A stretch of DNA of 6,793 nt from Clostridia bacterium (GCA_017456465.1 JAFTJJ010000106.1:1-6793), one strand, 5' to 3'; shown: positions 1 to 5,443, counted from the stretch's first letter. Numbers and translations: made by a program. The notes: generated from the letters alone by a model not told the origin.

Positions 1-2
1 AC

Positions 3-68
3 AATAAGAATGATCTCAATAGTTTTTTAGAGGATTGTTTAAAAGAACTTTTAAATGAAAATTTATAG
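3..68 (+). CDS. C-terminal end of an unrecognised gene (partial)
   Basis: Frame 3 is open from the left edge to a TAG at 66-68 and encodes 21 residues (NKND...LNENL). The composition, acidic and Leu/Lys/Glu rich, fits the amphipathic helical tail of a real protein. The other two plus-strand frames hit stops early, and a good terminator lies about 90 bases downstream, which is what a gene ending here would need. Nothing in 21 residues allows a family call. It could also be chance open sequence in AT-rich DNA. Confidence 0.35.
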   Translation, partial: NKNDLNSFLEDCLKELLNENL

Positions 69-154
69 ACTTAAAAATATAAAACCTCAATCAATATCCC
101 TAAAATTATTTAAATATAAATTATCCTTTAGAGAAACATTTGAAATCTTCCTTA

Positions 155-210
155 AAAAAACACGAACTCCATGATCGAAAATCTTTGTTCGATTGAAATT
201 CGTGTTTTTT
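155..210. terminator. bidirectional intrinsic terminator
   Basis: Twelve bases at 155-166 (six A, then CACGAA) pair perfectly with 199-210 (TTCGTG, then six T). A second inner stem, ATCGAA at 174-179 with TTCGAT at 188-193, extends the structure. The A run on one side and T run on the other make it usable from both strands. It lies between a plus-strand gene ending at 68 and the minus-strand ATPase gene ending at 287, so it probably serves both. Confidence 0.8.
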
Positions 211-286
211 GTTTATTTCTTAGCCCAGTTTGTAATTATTATTTTTTAGAGAAAACACACAAAAGTTTTTTGTTTGGCTTATTATT

Positions 287-1903
287 TTACGGTTGTGACT
301 TTCCCCATGATTTACCAAATAGTTCTTTCCCGTTAGGTTCTAGTTGTAAATTGGCATATTTCAACAACATTTTTTCTGTTTTTTCACTATAAGATTCTTG
401 CTTATCTAAAGCAATTACAACTTGTTTACCACATGCAATGTATTGATCAATAATTCTTTCAACAGCATTATCTGATATTTGTTTCAAAACAACTGAATCA
501 TGCACTAAAATAGGTAGTTTAGACAAGTGCATGATTGCAAGATCAAAGACAACCAATCCTTTAAAAGCTATTCCTGTTCCTGTGTCGTTAGGAGTAAAGA
601 ATGTATAATTAGAGCCTGAAAAATGAACTGTAGGAGCATTAAATTTTTCTGTATAAAGTTCACTATTAATACGATCCATTTCTGTGTTTAACATTTTTTC
701 TATGATGCCAAACTGTTCGTTTTTTGCATTTAACAACAATTCTTCCACTTCTTTTTTTTCATTTTTAAGTTTCACTAATTTTTCAAAAGAATCGTTCTCT
801 GCTTTCATTTTATTAATAAGTTTCAGTATATCAGCATATTTTTGCAAAACAATTTTTGAAAGATTTGGATTTTTTATTAGTTTTTGCAATTGATCTTCAA
901 GATCAGCAGCAATCGCTTCGTATTCTTTTAATTGTTCCAAAAGCAATTTCTTTTCTTCCTTCAATTCCTCCTTGAAGATTTTAGATATATTCTTATGGAA
1001 AGATTCAATTTCTTCTATATGTTTTATGTTAACTATAGGAAAAAATTTTTTGAGCTCATCATATGTAGTAGAAGTTTGCGAAAATTTATACTCAATATTA
1101 TCATTTAATGTGTCTAACTTTCGTTTTATACCACTACAAATCCTTTTTGTTCTGGATAATTCTTTCTTTATGCGAATAGCCTCTTCCGATGCAACAGCAT
1201 CTGCTTCGAGCAATCCCTTTTCAAGCCCAGACGAAATACTCATTATTTCATCTTGGAGATTTTTAATTCTAAGTGTATTTGCATCATATTCTTTTTTCCC
1301 AATTTTAGATACATATTGATGTTTTTGAGCCTTTTCAAAAATAGAAAGAGCCTCCTTTGCCGCATTTGTTTTTTCTTCTAGTTGAGAAATTATAGAATAT
1401 CTTCCAAAAAGTTTCAGCAAGGAAATGCATGCTTTATTTCCATTTTCAACAGAGGCTGCATTTAATGGCCTATTTTCATCAATATTCTTCTTTCCATAAG
1501 CACGAATATATCTCCCCACTGCATCCCTAAACGATAAATTTGGGAGATCAATATTATATTTCTTTGAGAGCCATTCACAAAAATCATCATTTGTAATAGA
1601 TTCTATGTGATTATATTCTTCATTACACCTCCACACCATCTTTGGTTCAGTATTTTTTCGGGAAAAATAGTAATCTTTCCCTTCAAATTCAAATTTAAAA
1701 CAGATTTCGTGAGGTGCAACATTTTTTAAAATATCTTCCGAATGAGCATATGTATTTCCACCAAAAACAAAATCAATGACCAGCATAAACGTCGATTTCC
1801 CAATAGAATTATCTGCCGTTTTTGTTCCCAATATAACATTTAAACCATTATCAAACTTTATTTTCTTTTGGTGAAATTCTTCACAAAATATTTCACGCAA
1901 CAT
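287..1903 (-). CDS. DUF2326-type coiled-coil ABC ATPase of an ABC-three-component defence system
   Basis: A 538-residue SMC/Rad50-like ATPase. The N-terminal half-domain has a Walker A motif at about residues 26-38 (G-x7-S-I-G-K-S-T, ending G35 K36 S37 T38). Residues from about 165 to 400 are rich in Lys, Glu and Leu and look like an antiparallel coiled coil. The C-terminal half-domain has a Gly-rich signature-like segment near 442-449 (GTGIAFKG), a Walker B strand near 463-470 (LPILVHDS) and a following strand QVVIAL. The order and the HDS ending fit the DUF2326 (YydD/COG5293-like) family, whose members are the ATPase of ABC-3C conflict systems. The expected role is a cytoplasmic DNA- or invader-sensing ATPase that controls the nuclease encoded upstream. 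The ATG at 1903 is supported by a strong AGGAGGTG at 1911-1918, and the gene overlaps its upstream neighbour by 11 bases, so translation is probably coupled. No break is seen. The family call is by motif recognition only. Confidence 0.85.
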   Translation of the reverse strand: MLREIFCEEFHQKKIKFDNGLNVILGTKTADNSIGKSTFMLVIDFVFGGNTYAHSEDILKNVAPHEICFKFEFEGKDYYFSRKNTEPKMVWRCNEEYNHIESITNDDFCEWLSKKYNIDLPNLSFRDAVGRYIRAYGKKNIDENRPLNAASVENGNKACISLLKLFGRYSIISQLEEKTNAAKEALSIFEKAQKHQYVSKIGKKEYDANTLRIKNLQDEIMSISSGLEKGLLEADAVASEEAIRIKKELSRTKRICSGIKRKLDTLNDNIEYKFSQTSTTYDELKKFFPIVNIKHIEEIESFHKNISKIFKEELKEEKKLLLEQLKEYEAIAADLEDQLQKLIKNPNLSKIVLQKYADILKLINKMKAENDSFEKLVKLKNEKKEVEELLLNAKNEQFGIIEKMLNTEMDRINSELYTEKFNAPTVHFSGSNYTFFTPNDTGTGIAFKGLVVFDLAIMHLSKLPILVHDSVVLKQISDNAVERIIDQYIACGKQVVIALDKQESYSEKTEKMLLKYANLQLEPNGKELFGKSWGKSQP

Positions 1904-2120
1904 AATGTAACACCTCCTCTTTTACAAGATACTCAATTTTCCCTAAGGCAAATAAACAGTCCAAAGCGTCAATAAAATCTGAATAAGTATTATAATATTT
2001 TTTTGTTTCATAATAAAGTTGAAAAACCTGCATGTTTTTTAGGACAAGCAAATCAAGAATTGGTATTAATTTACTTAATACACTGTCTTTGTATGAAGTT
2101 ACTTTATTCGGAAATTTCAT
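1893..2120 (-). CDS. ABC-3C middle component, small winged-helix-like protein
   Basis: A 75-residue protein starting MKFPNKVTSY and ending VLHYVA. The opening PNKV-x-x-Y-K-x-S-V-L pattern, the central predicted helices (about 13-28, 32-40, 47-58) and a final beta-hairpin (LGKIEYLVKEEVLHYV) match my recollection of the middle-component (MC6/MC7-like) families of ABC-three-component systems. Those are thought to be small wHTH adaptors that link the ATPase to the effector. Position agrees: it sits between the HNH gene and the ATPase gene, overlapping the first by 17 bases and the second by 11. I chose the ATG at 2120 because GAGGTG sits at 2125-2130. A longer in-frame start at 2171 would add 17 residues (MLVKLLCHFL...) with no good ribosome binding site and would lie deep inside the HNH gene. 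The exact MC subfamily is uncertain. Confidence 0.8.
   Translation of the reverse strand: MKFPNKVTSYKDSVLSKLIPILDLLVLKNMQVFQLYYETKKYYNTYSDFIDALDCLFALGKIEYLVKEEVLHYVA
1911..1918 (-). promoter_or_regulatory. ribosome binding site of the ABC ATPase gene
   Basis: Read on the minus strand, this is AGGAGGTG, seven bases upstream of the ATG at 1903. It lies inside the 3' end of the middle-component gene. It fixes the ATPase start and indicates that ribosomes can load internally on the polycistronic mRNA. Confidence 0.8.
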
Positions 2121-2925
2121 AAAACACCTCGCAATTTTGAACAAAAAATGACACAATAATTTCACAAGCAATATTAGATGAACACAAAGTTTTATTTTTT
2201 ATCCACTGTACTAAATGTTGAAAAATTATTTCTTTATCTTGAGTTTTGTCATTTATTTTTATAAAACAACTGCGTATTTGTTCTGCTAGAATGTTTTGAT
2301 GAAATCCATTCTTGCCATCCATTTCTTTGAGGATATCTCTAATAAACGGATAATACTCTACAACGTAATTTTTAATTTTTCTTTTTATAGATACTTCATT
2401 GATATAAAACTTATTTTTAAGATATTTAGGTTCAAACGACAACTCCGACAATTCTTCATCTTGAACACACGAAAGTTTGGTTAGTATCAATTCAATCTGA
2501 TCTTCTAAATATAAATCTCGAGTAGCGGCGTTTAATTCACTTTCCAACAAACACTTTTCTTTAATTTCCACTAATTGAATATATTCCTGTGCTGTAGTAT
2601 GGAAATCCTGAGTAGGATGACATTCTTTACAAAGCGCAATCTTGTTCTCATATGATTCACAATTTTTGCCCAAACGACGCAACCCTTTAAAGTTGACATA
2701 CTGTTCAACCGTCGGACTGTTTGGATAAATATGTGCAATTTCGAAAAGTTTTTGTTCTGGCTTTATTTGATCTCTATATTGCAATTCTTTTCCACACAAT
2801 GGACAATGATAATCAACCTCTCTCAAAAATAATCGTACTTCTGCATCAGTTGGACTTTGTCTATCCTTATGATAAGGATCTAATTTTATTATATTTTTTA
2901 ACTCTTCCTTTGATAATCTGTACAT
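2104..2925 (-). CDS. HNH endonuclease with ABC-3C C-terminal domain (predicted effector)
   Basis: A 273-residue protein and the first gene of the three-gene operon. The N-terminal half is an HNH nuclease with a structural zinc site. CPLCG lies at 41-45, E-I-A-H-I-x-P at 62-68 (H65 is the likely first catalytic His), N94 is the middle Asn, and A-L-C-K-E-C-H at 97-103 supplies C99, C102 and H103. Residues from about 165 to 273 are alpha-helical by appearance and end in a cysteine-containing NCEVF motif at 264-268. I associate that motif with the C-terminal domain that docks effectors in ABC-three-component systems. The inferred role is cytoplasmic cleavage of nucleic acid, held inactive or licensed by the DUF2326 ATPase through the small middle component. 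The ATG at 2925 is preceded by AAAAGGGG, a moderate ribosome binding site. The gene overlaps the next by 17 bases. Target type (DNA or RNA, phage or host) cannot be read from the sequence. Confidence 0.85.
   Translation of the reverse strand: MYRLSKEELKNIIKLDPYHKDRQSPTDAEVRLFLREVDYHCPLCGKELQYRDQIKPEQKLFEIAHIYPNSPTVEQYVNFKGLRRLGKNCESYENKIALCKECHPTQDFHTTAQEYIQLVEIKEKCLLESELNAATRDLYLEDQIELILTKLSCVQDEELSELSFEPKYLKNKFYINEVSIKRKIKNYVVEYYPFIRDILKEMDGKNGFHQNILAEQIRSCFIKINDKTQDKEIIFQHLVQWIKNKTLCSSNIACEIIVSFFVQNCEVFYEISE
2125..2130 (-). promoter_or_regulatory. ribosome binding site deciding the middle-component start
   Basis: Minus-strand GAGGTG lies four bases (TTTT) before the ATG at 2120. That is slightly close, but it is the only good Shine-Dalgarno near either candidate start, so it favours the 75-residue form over the 92-residue form. 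It lies within the last codons of the HNH gene. Confidence 0.6.
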
Positions 2926-2962
2926 TACATCCCCTTTTACACTAAATTCTATTTCCTAAAGT

Positions 2963-2989
2963 TCTATTAGGCAATTAATAGACTATTAG
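2963..2989. promoter_or_regulatory. dyad with an extra half-site upstream of the HNH gene (possible operator)
   Basis: TCTATTA at 2963-2969 and TAATAGA at 2976-2982 form a perfect 7-base inverted repeat around GGCAAT. A further CTATTAG at 2983-2989 repeats the left half-site (CTATTAG at 2964-2970) at a 19-base interval. The cluster lies between the predicted minus-strand promoter (3017-3025) and the HNH start (2925), so a bound protein could block the operon, or the RNA could fold. AT richness makes chance dyads fairly common. Confidence 0.4.
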
Positions 2990-3016
2990 TGGTTATTAAT
3001 AAGTTACGACATCAAC

Positions 3017-3025
3017 ATTATAACA
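3017..3025 (-). promoter_or_regulatory. extended -10 promoter for the ABC-3C operon
   Basis: On the minus strand the bases read TGTTATAAT, a perfect TATAAT (3017-3022) with the TGn extension. No good -35 is seen about 17 bases upstream (TACAAA there), which is usual for extended -10 promoters. Transcription would begin near 3010 and give a leader of about 85 bases that carries the dyad at 2963-2989. Confidence 0.6.
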
Positions 3026-3145
3026 TATAATTTATTGACTTTGTATAAATTTATAAAATTAATACAAAAACACAACAAATTTTTTGTCTACGATACTTCT
3101 GATAACCTGTAAAAACGAACATCTAATTTTATGTAATTGTTTTTA

Positions 3146-3174
3146 TTGATTAATAACTTCATTTAATATATAAT
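3146..3174 (+). promoter_or_regulatory. promoter for the small P-loop kinase gene
   Basis: TTGATT at 3146-3151 and a perfect TATAAT at 3169-3174 are separated by 17 bases. The start point would fall near 3181, right at the GAGG ribosome binding site (3181-3184), leaving a leader of only about a dozen bases. That is unusually short, so either the mRNA is nearly leaderless or a slightly earlier start is used. Confidence 0.55.
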
Positions 3175-3192
3175 TAAATCGAGGATGCTGTG

Positions 3193-3702
3193 ATGATTAT
3201 AATAAACGGACTTCCTGGAACAGGAAAAACAACGCTTAGTAAAATGTTTGCAAATTCATATGGATACAAGTATTTTAATGATTGGGAAATATTTAAAGCA
3301 AACAATATTCAAATAAATGAGCTTGAAGATAAAAACATAATTAGCGAAAAATATTCAAAACTAATTGCTGATTATGTTATCAAGAATAAGGATGATAAAG
3401 TTGTGTTTGATTTAGAATACTCTATTTCTCCTAATGATTTAATAAAGCATGGATTAAATGGTATTGCACAAAGTTTTTATTTGGGATTTACTTCTCTTTC
3501 TAATGATACAATATTTAATCTATTTCGCAAAAGCTCTTCAAATGACAATGTTTCTGATGATGAGTTAAAACAGAAAATTGACTATTATAAGAACTGCAGC
3601 CTTGACTATCAAAAACAATGTGAAGAATACAATTTAGAATTTATAGATATCTGCAAAGACAGAAAGTTAATCTTTGAAGAAATTTTAGATAAAATCAAAT
3701 GA
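3193..3702 (+). CDS. small P-loop NTPase, nucleoside/adenylate-kinase-like
   Basis: A 169-residue protein that begins directly with a beta strand and P-loop: MIIINGLPGTGKTTL, with the Walker A lysine K12. The next acidic residue D30 (FNDW), a strand ending in an acidic residue (KVVFDLEYS, D73 and E75), an Arg-containing segment around R112, and a C-terminal strand (LEFIDI) followed by an amphipathic helix follow the layout of small kinases related to adenylate and shikimate kinases and the AAA_33-type predicted kinases. The substrate is unknown. I chose the ATG at 3193, with GAGG at 3181-3184, over the adjacent GTG at 3190, which would add one Met. The gene is divergent from the ABC-3C operon and shares its control region, so a link to defence is possible but not shown. 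TGA is the stop. Confidence 0.75.
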   Translation: MIIINGLPGTGKTTLSKMFANSYGYKYFNDWEIFKANNIQINELEDKNIISEKYSKLIADYVIKNKDDKVVFDLEYSISPNDLIKHGLNGIAQSFYLGFTSLSNDTIFNLFRKSSSNDNVSDDELKQKIDYYKNCSLDYQKQCEEYNLEFIDICKDRKLIFEEILDKIK

Positions 3703-3736
3703 TATAAAATGATATAGAAATATCATACTTTGATAT
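3700..3736. repeat. TGATAT motifs at about 10-base spacing
   Basis: TGATAT occurs at 3700-3705, 3710-3715 and 3731-3736, with the inverted form ATATCA at 3720-3725, so consecutive copies fall about one helical turn apart. Positions 3709-3715 and 3720-3726 also form a 7-base hairpin (ATGATAT/ATATCAT). The longer word AAATGATAT recurs at 3697, 3707 and 4053. This may be a protein-binding array or AT-rich coincidence. Confidence 0.35.
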
Positions 3737-3781
3737 ATAAAAATTTGCGTCAAGTATCGATAAGATGGGCGTTTGCGGTAC

Positions 3782-3806
3782 GGTTCGATATCCTTCTGCT
3801 CCGCCA
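3782..3806 (+). pseudogene. degenerate tRNA 3' end (T-loop, acceptor strand, G73-CCA)
   Basis: GGTTCGAT at 3782-3789 looks like a T-loop. Counting on at tRNA spacing gives a 7-base acceptor strand CTGCTCC (3796-3802), discriminator G3803 and an encoded CCA (3804-3806). G73 with CCA fits Ser, Asp, Asn or Gln tRNAs. No matching 5' acceptor strand (GGAGCAG) is found upstream and the T-stem has mismatches, so this cannot be a functional tRNA as it stands. A terminator starts four bases later, as it would after a real tRNA gene. It could be the scar left when an element integrated at a tRNA, or a chance match. Confidence 0.35.
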
Positions 3807-3810
3807 AGCG

Positions 3811-3850
3811 GAACTGATAACACCAATCAGGCATTATCAGTTCTTTTTTT
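3811..3850 (+). terminator. intrinsic terminator
   Basis: GAACTGATAA at 3811-3820 pairs perfectly with TTATCAGTTC at 3834-3843 around a 13-base loop, and seven T follow (3844-3850). It would end transcription from the kinase gene and from any tRNA that once lay upstream. Confidence 0.85.
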
Positions 3851-3936
3851 ATGTGAAAATGTCAACATTTATCAATCAAACTCAAGCATGATTTGGTTCG
3901 GTTCAAATTCTGATTATCCAATCTTTCATAATTTTC

Positions 3937-3967
3937 TTGACAAGAGTTATGAATTATGATTTACTAT
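3937..3967 (+). promoter_or_regulatory. probable promoter upstream of the AIPR gene
   Basis: A consensus TTGACA at 3937-3942 is followed 19 bases later by TACTAT (3962-3967). The spacing is at the long limit and the -10 is imperfect. It lies just after a strong terminator and points at the AIPR gene, giving a leader of roughly 170 bases. Confidence 0.4.
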
Positions 3968-4082
3968 GATCAATGGTTTCAGTTTATGGCGCTCGCTTTG
4001 AGGTCATTAAACAGATCTATTATCCATTTTGAGATATAGAATCAACGCATTGAAATGATATATTATGCCTCTTGTTTCTATG

Positions 4083-4113
4083 TCGCCTTGAAATTGGGCG
4101 ATATTTTTGTTTT
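4083..4113 (+). terminator. hairpin with T-rich tail in the AIPR leader (possible attenuator)
   Basis: TCGCC at 4083-4087 pairs with GGCGA at 4097-4101, extended by a T-G pair. The tail TATTTTTGTTTT follows at 4102-4113. The stem is short and the T tract is interrupted, so termination would be partial. It ends 17 bases before the AIPR ribosome binding site, where a leader attenuator, or the 3' end of a small RNA, would be expected. Confidence 0.4.
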
Positions 4114-4130
4114 GAAGCCAAAAACAAAAA

Positions 4131-4135
4131 GGAGG
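4131..4135 (+). promoter_or_regulatory. ribosome binding site of the AIPR gene
   Basis: AAAAAGGAGGT with core GGAGG at 4131-4135 lies 11 bases before the ATG at 4147. This is a slightly long spacing, but it decides the start in favour of 4147. Confidence 0.7.
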
Positions 4136-4146
4136 TACATAAGTTT

Positions 4147-5403
4147 ATGTACAACATCATTCAAGAAGACGGAAAAGTCCGAATGACTTTCTCTGTCAAA
4201 TCATTCAAAAGGTTTGCCAATCCTTACAACGAAAAGGCAGAAGCCGCAAAGTATCAATGCTTTGTGAATGCAAAAGACATTCCAGAAGATCTCGAAGACT
4301 GGATGGATGTCAATCCAAGAGAACAAAATCTCGGCACAGATGTTTCAAAAAGCATCACAAAATCACTCCTTGACAAAGGCAACGAAAACTTTCACCTTCT
4401 CAACCGTGGACTCTTGATTTCTGTTGAGAAAATCACCTTCAACAACAAAACAGACGAAGCCGAAATTGTTCTCAGTGATCACGAAAAGCACGGAATCATA
4501 GACGGCGGACACACGTTCAAAATTGTGTGCCAAAACAAAGACAAAATTGAAGAAACAGAAAAATTTGTCAGCATTGAATTCATTGAAAATTTCGACATTA
4601 TTGAAAATCTTGCTGAAGCTCGAAACACATCAGTTGCTGTTGATGATTCATCAATGGAAGAGCTCAGAGGATCATTTGATTGTTTCAAAAATATTTTTGA
4701 AACCCACACAATTGGTGGAGACAACTATTTCAAGCGCATCAGATTCAAGCAAAACGAACACAGATATGATGAGAACATTTCAAACATTATCGACATCAAA
4801 GAGATTATTGCAATCACAAACATGTTCAACCCATATTTATATTGTCCATCTGAAGCAGTTCACCCAATCCAATCTTATTCAGGAAAGGAAGTGAGCCTCA
4901 GAAGATTTTTGAAGGTCGCTGACCAGATTGTTCCACCTGCAGAAAGAACAAACAAGAGAAATGAAATCATCATGAACATGTCAGACGTCATCAAAGATGT
5001 TCTTGCGTTGTGGGATACAATTGAACGTGAATTTCCTGAAGTGTCAAAAGACATAAATCGAAAATATGGTTCAAAAAAATATTCAAATTACAAAAATGAT
5101 GCCATAACCAAAATTTCGTTGTTCTCAAACAAAAACCTTGACTACACTGTTCCAAAGGGAATCATATATCCTTGCCTTGGTGCATTCAGAGCGCTGATTG
5201 AACAAGACAAATCAACTGGCAAGGTGTCTTGGTCAATCAACCCTTTTGGGGTATGGAAAAAGTTGGGATCATCTCTTGTCAACACAATTTTGGACAACTC
5301 AAAAACGGTTGCTGGAGACAAACCAGAAATCATTGGAAAATCTCAAATCATTTGGGACTCCCTTTACAACCAAGTGTTGATTTATAAACTAAAAAACAAA
5401 TAA
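4147..5403 (+). CDS. AIPR-family (abortive infection phage resistance) protein
   Basis: A 418-residue cytoplasmic protein with no signal peptide or membrane segment. Family marks lie in the N-terminal half: F-H-L-L-N-R-G-L-L-I at 82-91 (the AIPR hallmark is an Asn-x-Gly-hydrophobic strand), G-I-I-D-G-G-H-T at 116-123 (the equivalent of the family's NGxQT turn), and L-A-E-A-R-N-T-S at 155-162 followed by an acidic D-D-S-S-M-E-E-L segment. This order is typical of AIPR proteins. They are linked to phage resistance, but their biochemical activity is not settled. The C-terminal half is helical and unassigned. GGAGG at 4131-4135 lies 11 bases before the ATG at 4147. An upstream in-frame TTG at 4072 would add 25 residues but has no ribosome binding site and runs through the leader hairpin, so I reject it. 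The gene appears monocistronic, with its own promoter and terminator. It is less AT-rich than the genes to its left. Confidence 0.7.
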   Translation: MYNIIQEDGKVRMTFSVKSFKRFANPYNEKAEAAKYQCFVNAKDIPEDLEDWMDVNPREQNLGTDVSKSITKSLLDKGNENFHLLNRGLLISVEKITFNNKTDEAEIVLSDHEKHGIIDGGHTFKIVCQNKDKIEETEKFVSIEFIENFDIIENLAEARNTSVAVDDSSMEELRGSFDCFKNIFETHTIGGDNYFKRIRFKQNEHRYDENISNIIDIKEIIAITNMFNPYLYCPSEAVHPIQSYSGKEVSLRRFLKVADQIVPPAERTNKRNEIIMNMSDVIKDVLALWDTIEREFPEVSKDINRKYGSKKYSNYKNDAITKISLFSNKNLDYTVPKGIIYPCLGAFRALIEQDKSTGKVSWSINPFGVWKKLGSSLVNTILDNSKTVAGDKPEIIGKSQIIWDSLYNQVLIYKLKNK

Positions 5404-5412
5404 AAAAAAAAC

Positions 5413-5443
5413 AACCCCCATGAGTTGCCTCGTGGGGGTTTTG
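5413..5443. terminator. strong bidirectional terminator between convergent genes
   Basis: AACCCCCATGAG at 5413-5424 pairs along its whole length, with one T-G wobble, with CTCGTGGGGGTT at 5429-5440 around a TTGC loop. T residues follow on the plus strand. A run of nine A before it (5403-5411) serves as the T tract for the minus strand. It separates the AIPR stop (5401-5403) from the exoribonuclease stop (5451-5453), which are only 47 bases apart. Confidence 0.9.

Larger units (their letters stand above)
3703..4146. other. gene-free stretch with a tRNA-like scar, a terminator and a second promoter
   Basis: No convincing protein gene lies in these 444 bases. From left to right they hold phased TGATAT motifs (3700-3736), a tRNA-like 3' end (3782-3806), a terminator (3811-3850), a 14-base palindrome AAATGT-CA-ACATTT (3857-3870), a promoter (3937-3967), a 19-codon micro-ORF (3973-4032), a hairpin with a T-rich tail (4083-4113) and the AIPR ribosome binding site (4131-4135). 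Confidence 0.6.

Noticed and set aside
171..392. 73-residue plus-strand open frame
   Set aside because: It starts inside the terminator hairpin and then runs antisense to the ATPase 3' end. The composition is that of a shadow frame.
3035..3063. Plus-strand TTGACT at 3035-3040 as a second promoter
   Set aside because: No acceptable -10 lies at 16-18 bases. The TATAAT promoter at 3169 serves the kinase gene better.
3891..3925. Second T-loop-like stretch (GGTTCAAATTC)
   Set aside because: No acceptor strand or CCA follows at tRNA spacing, so it is probably chance.
3765..3959. 64-residue open frame on the plus strand
   Set aside because: It runs through the tRNA-like block, the terminator stem and the promoter, has no ribosome binding site, and does not look like a protein.
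4523..4894. 123-residue plus-strand frame inside the AIPR gene
   Set aside because: It is out of frame with a gene that has clear family motifs, and lacks a ribosome binding site.
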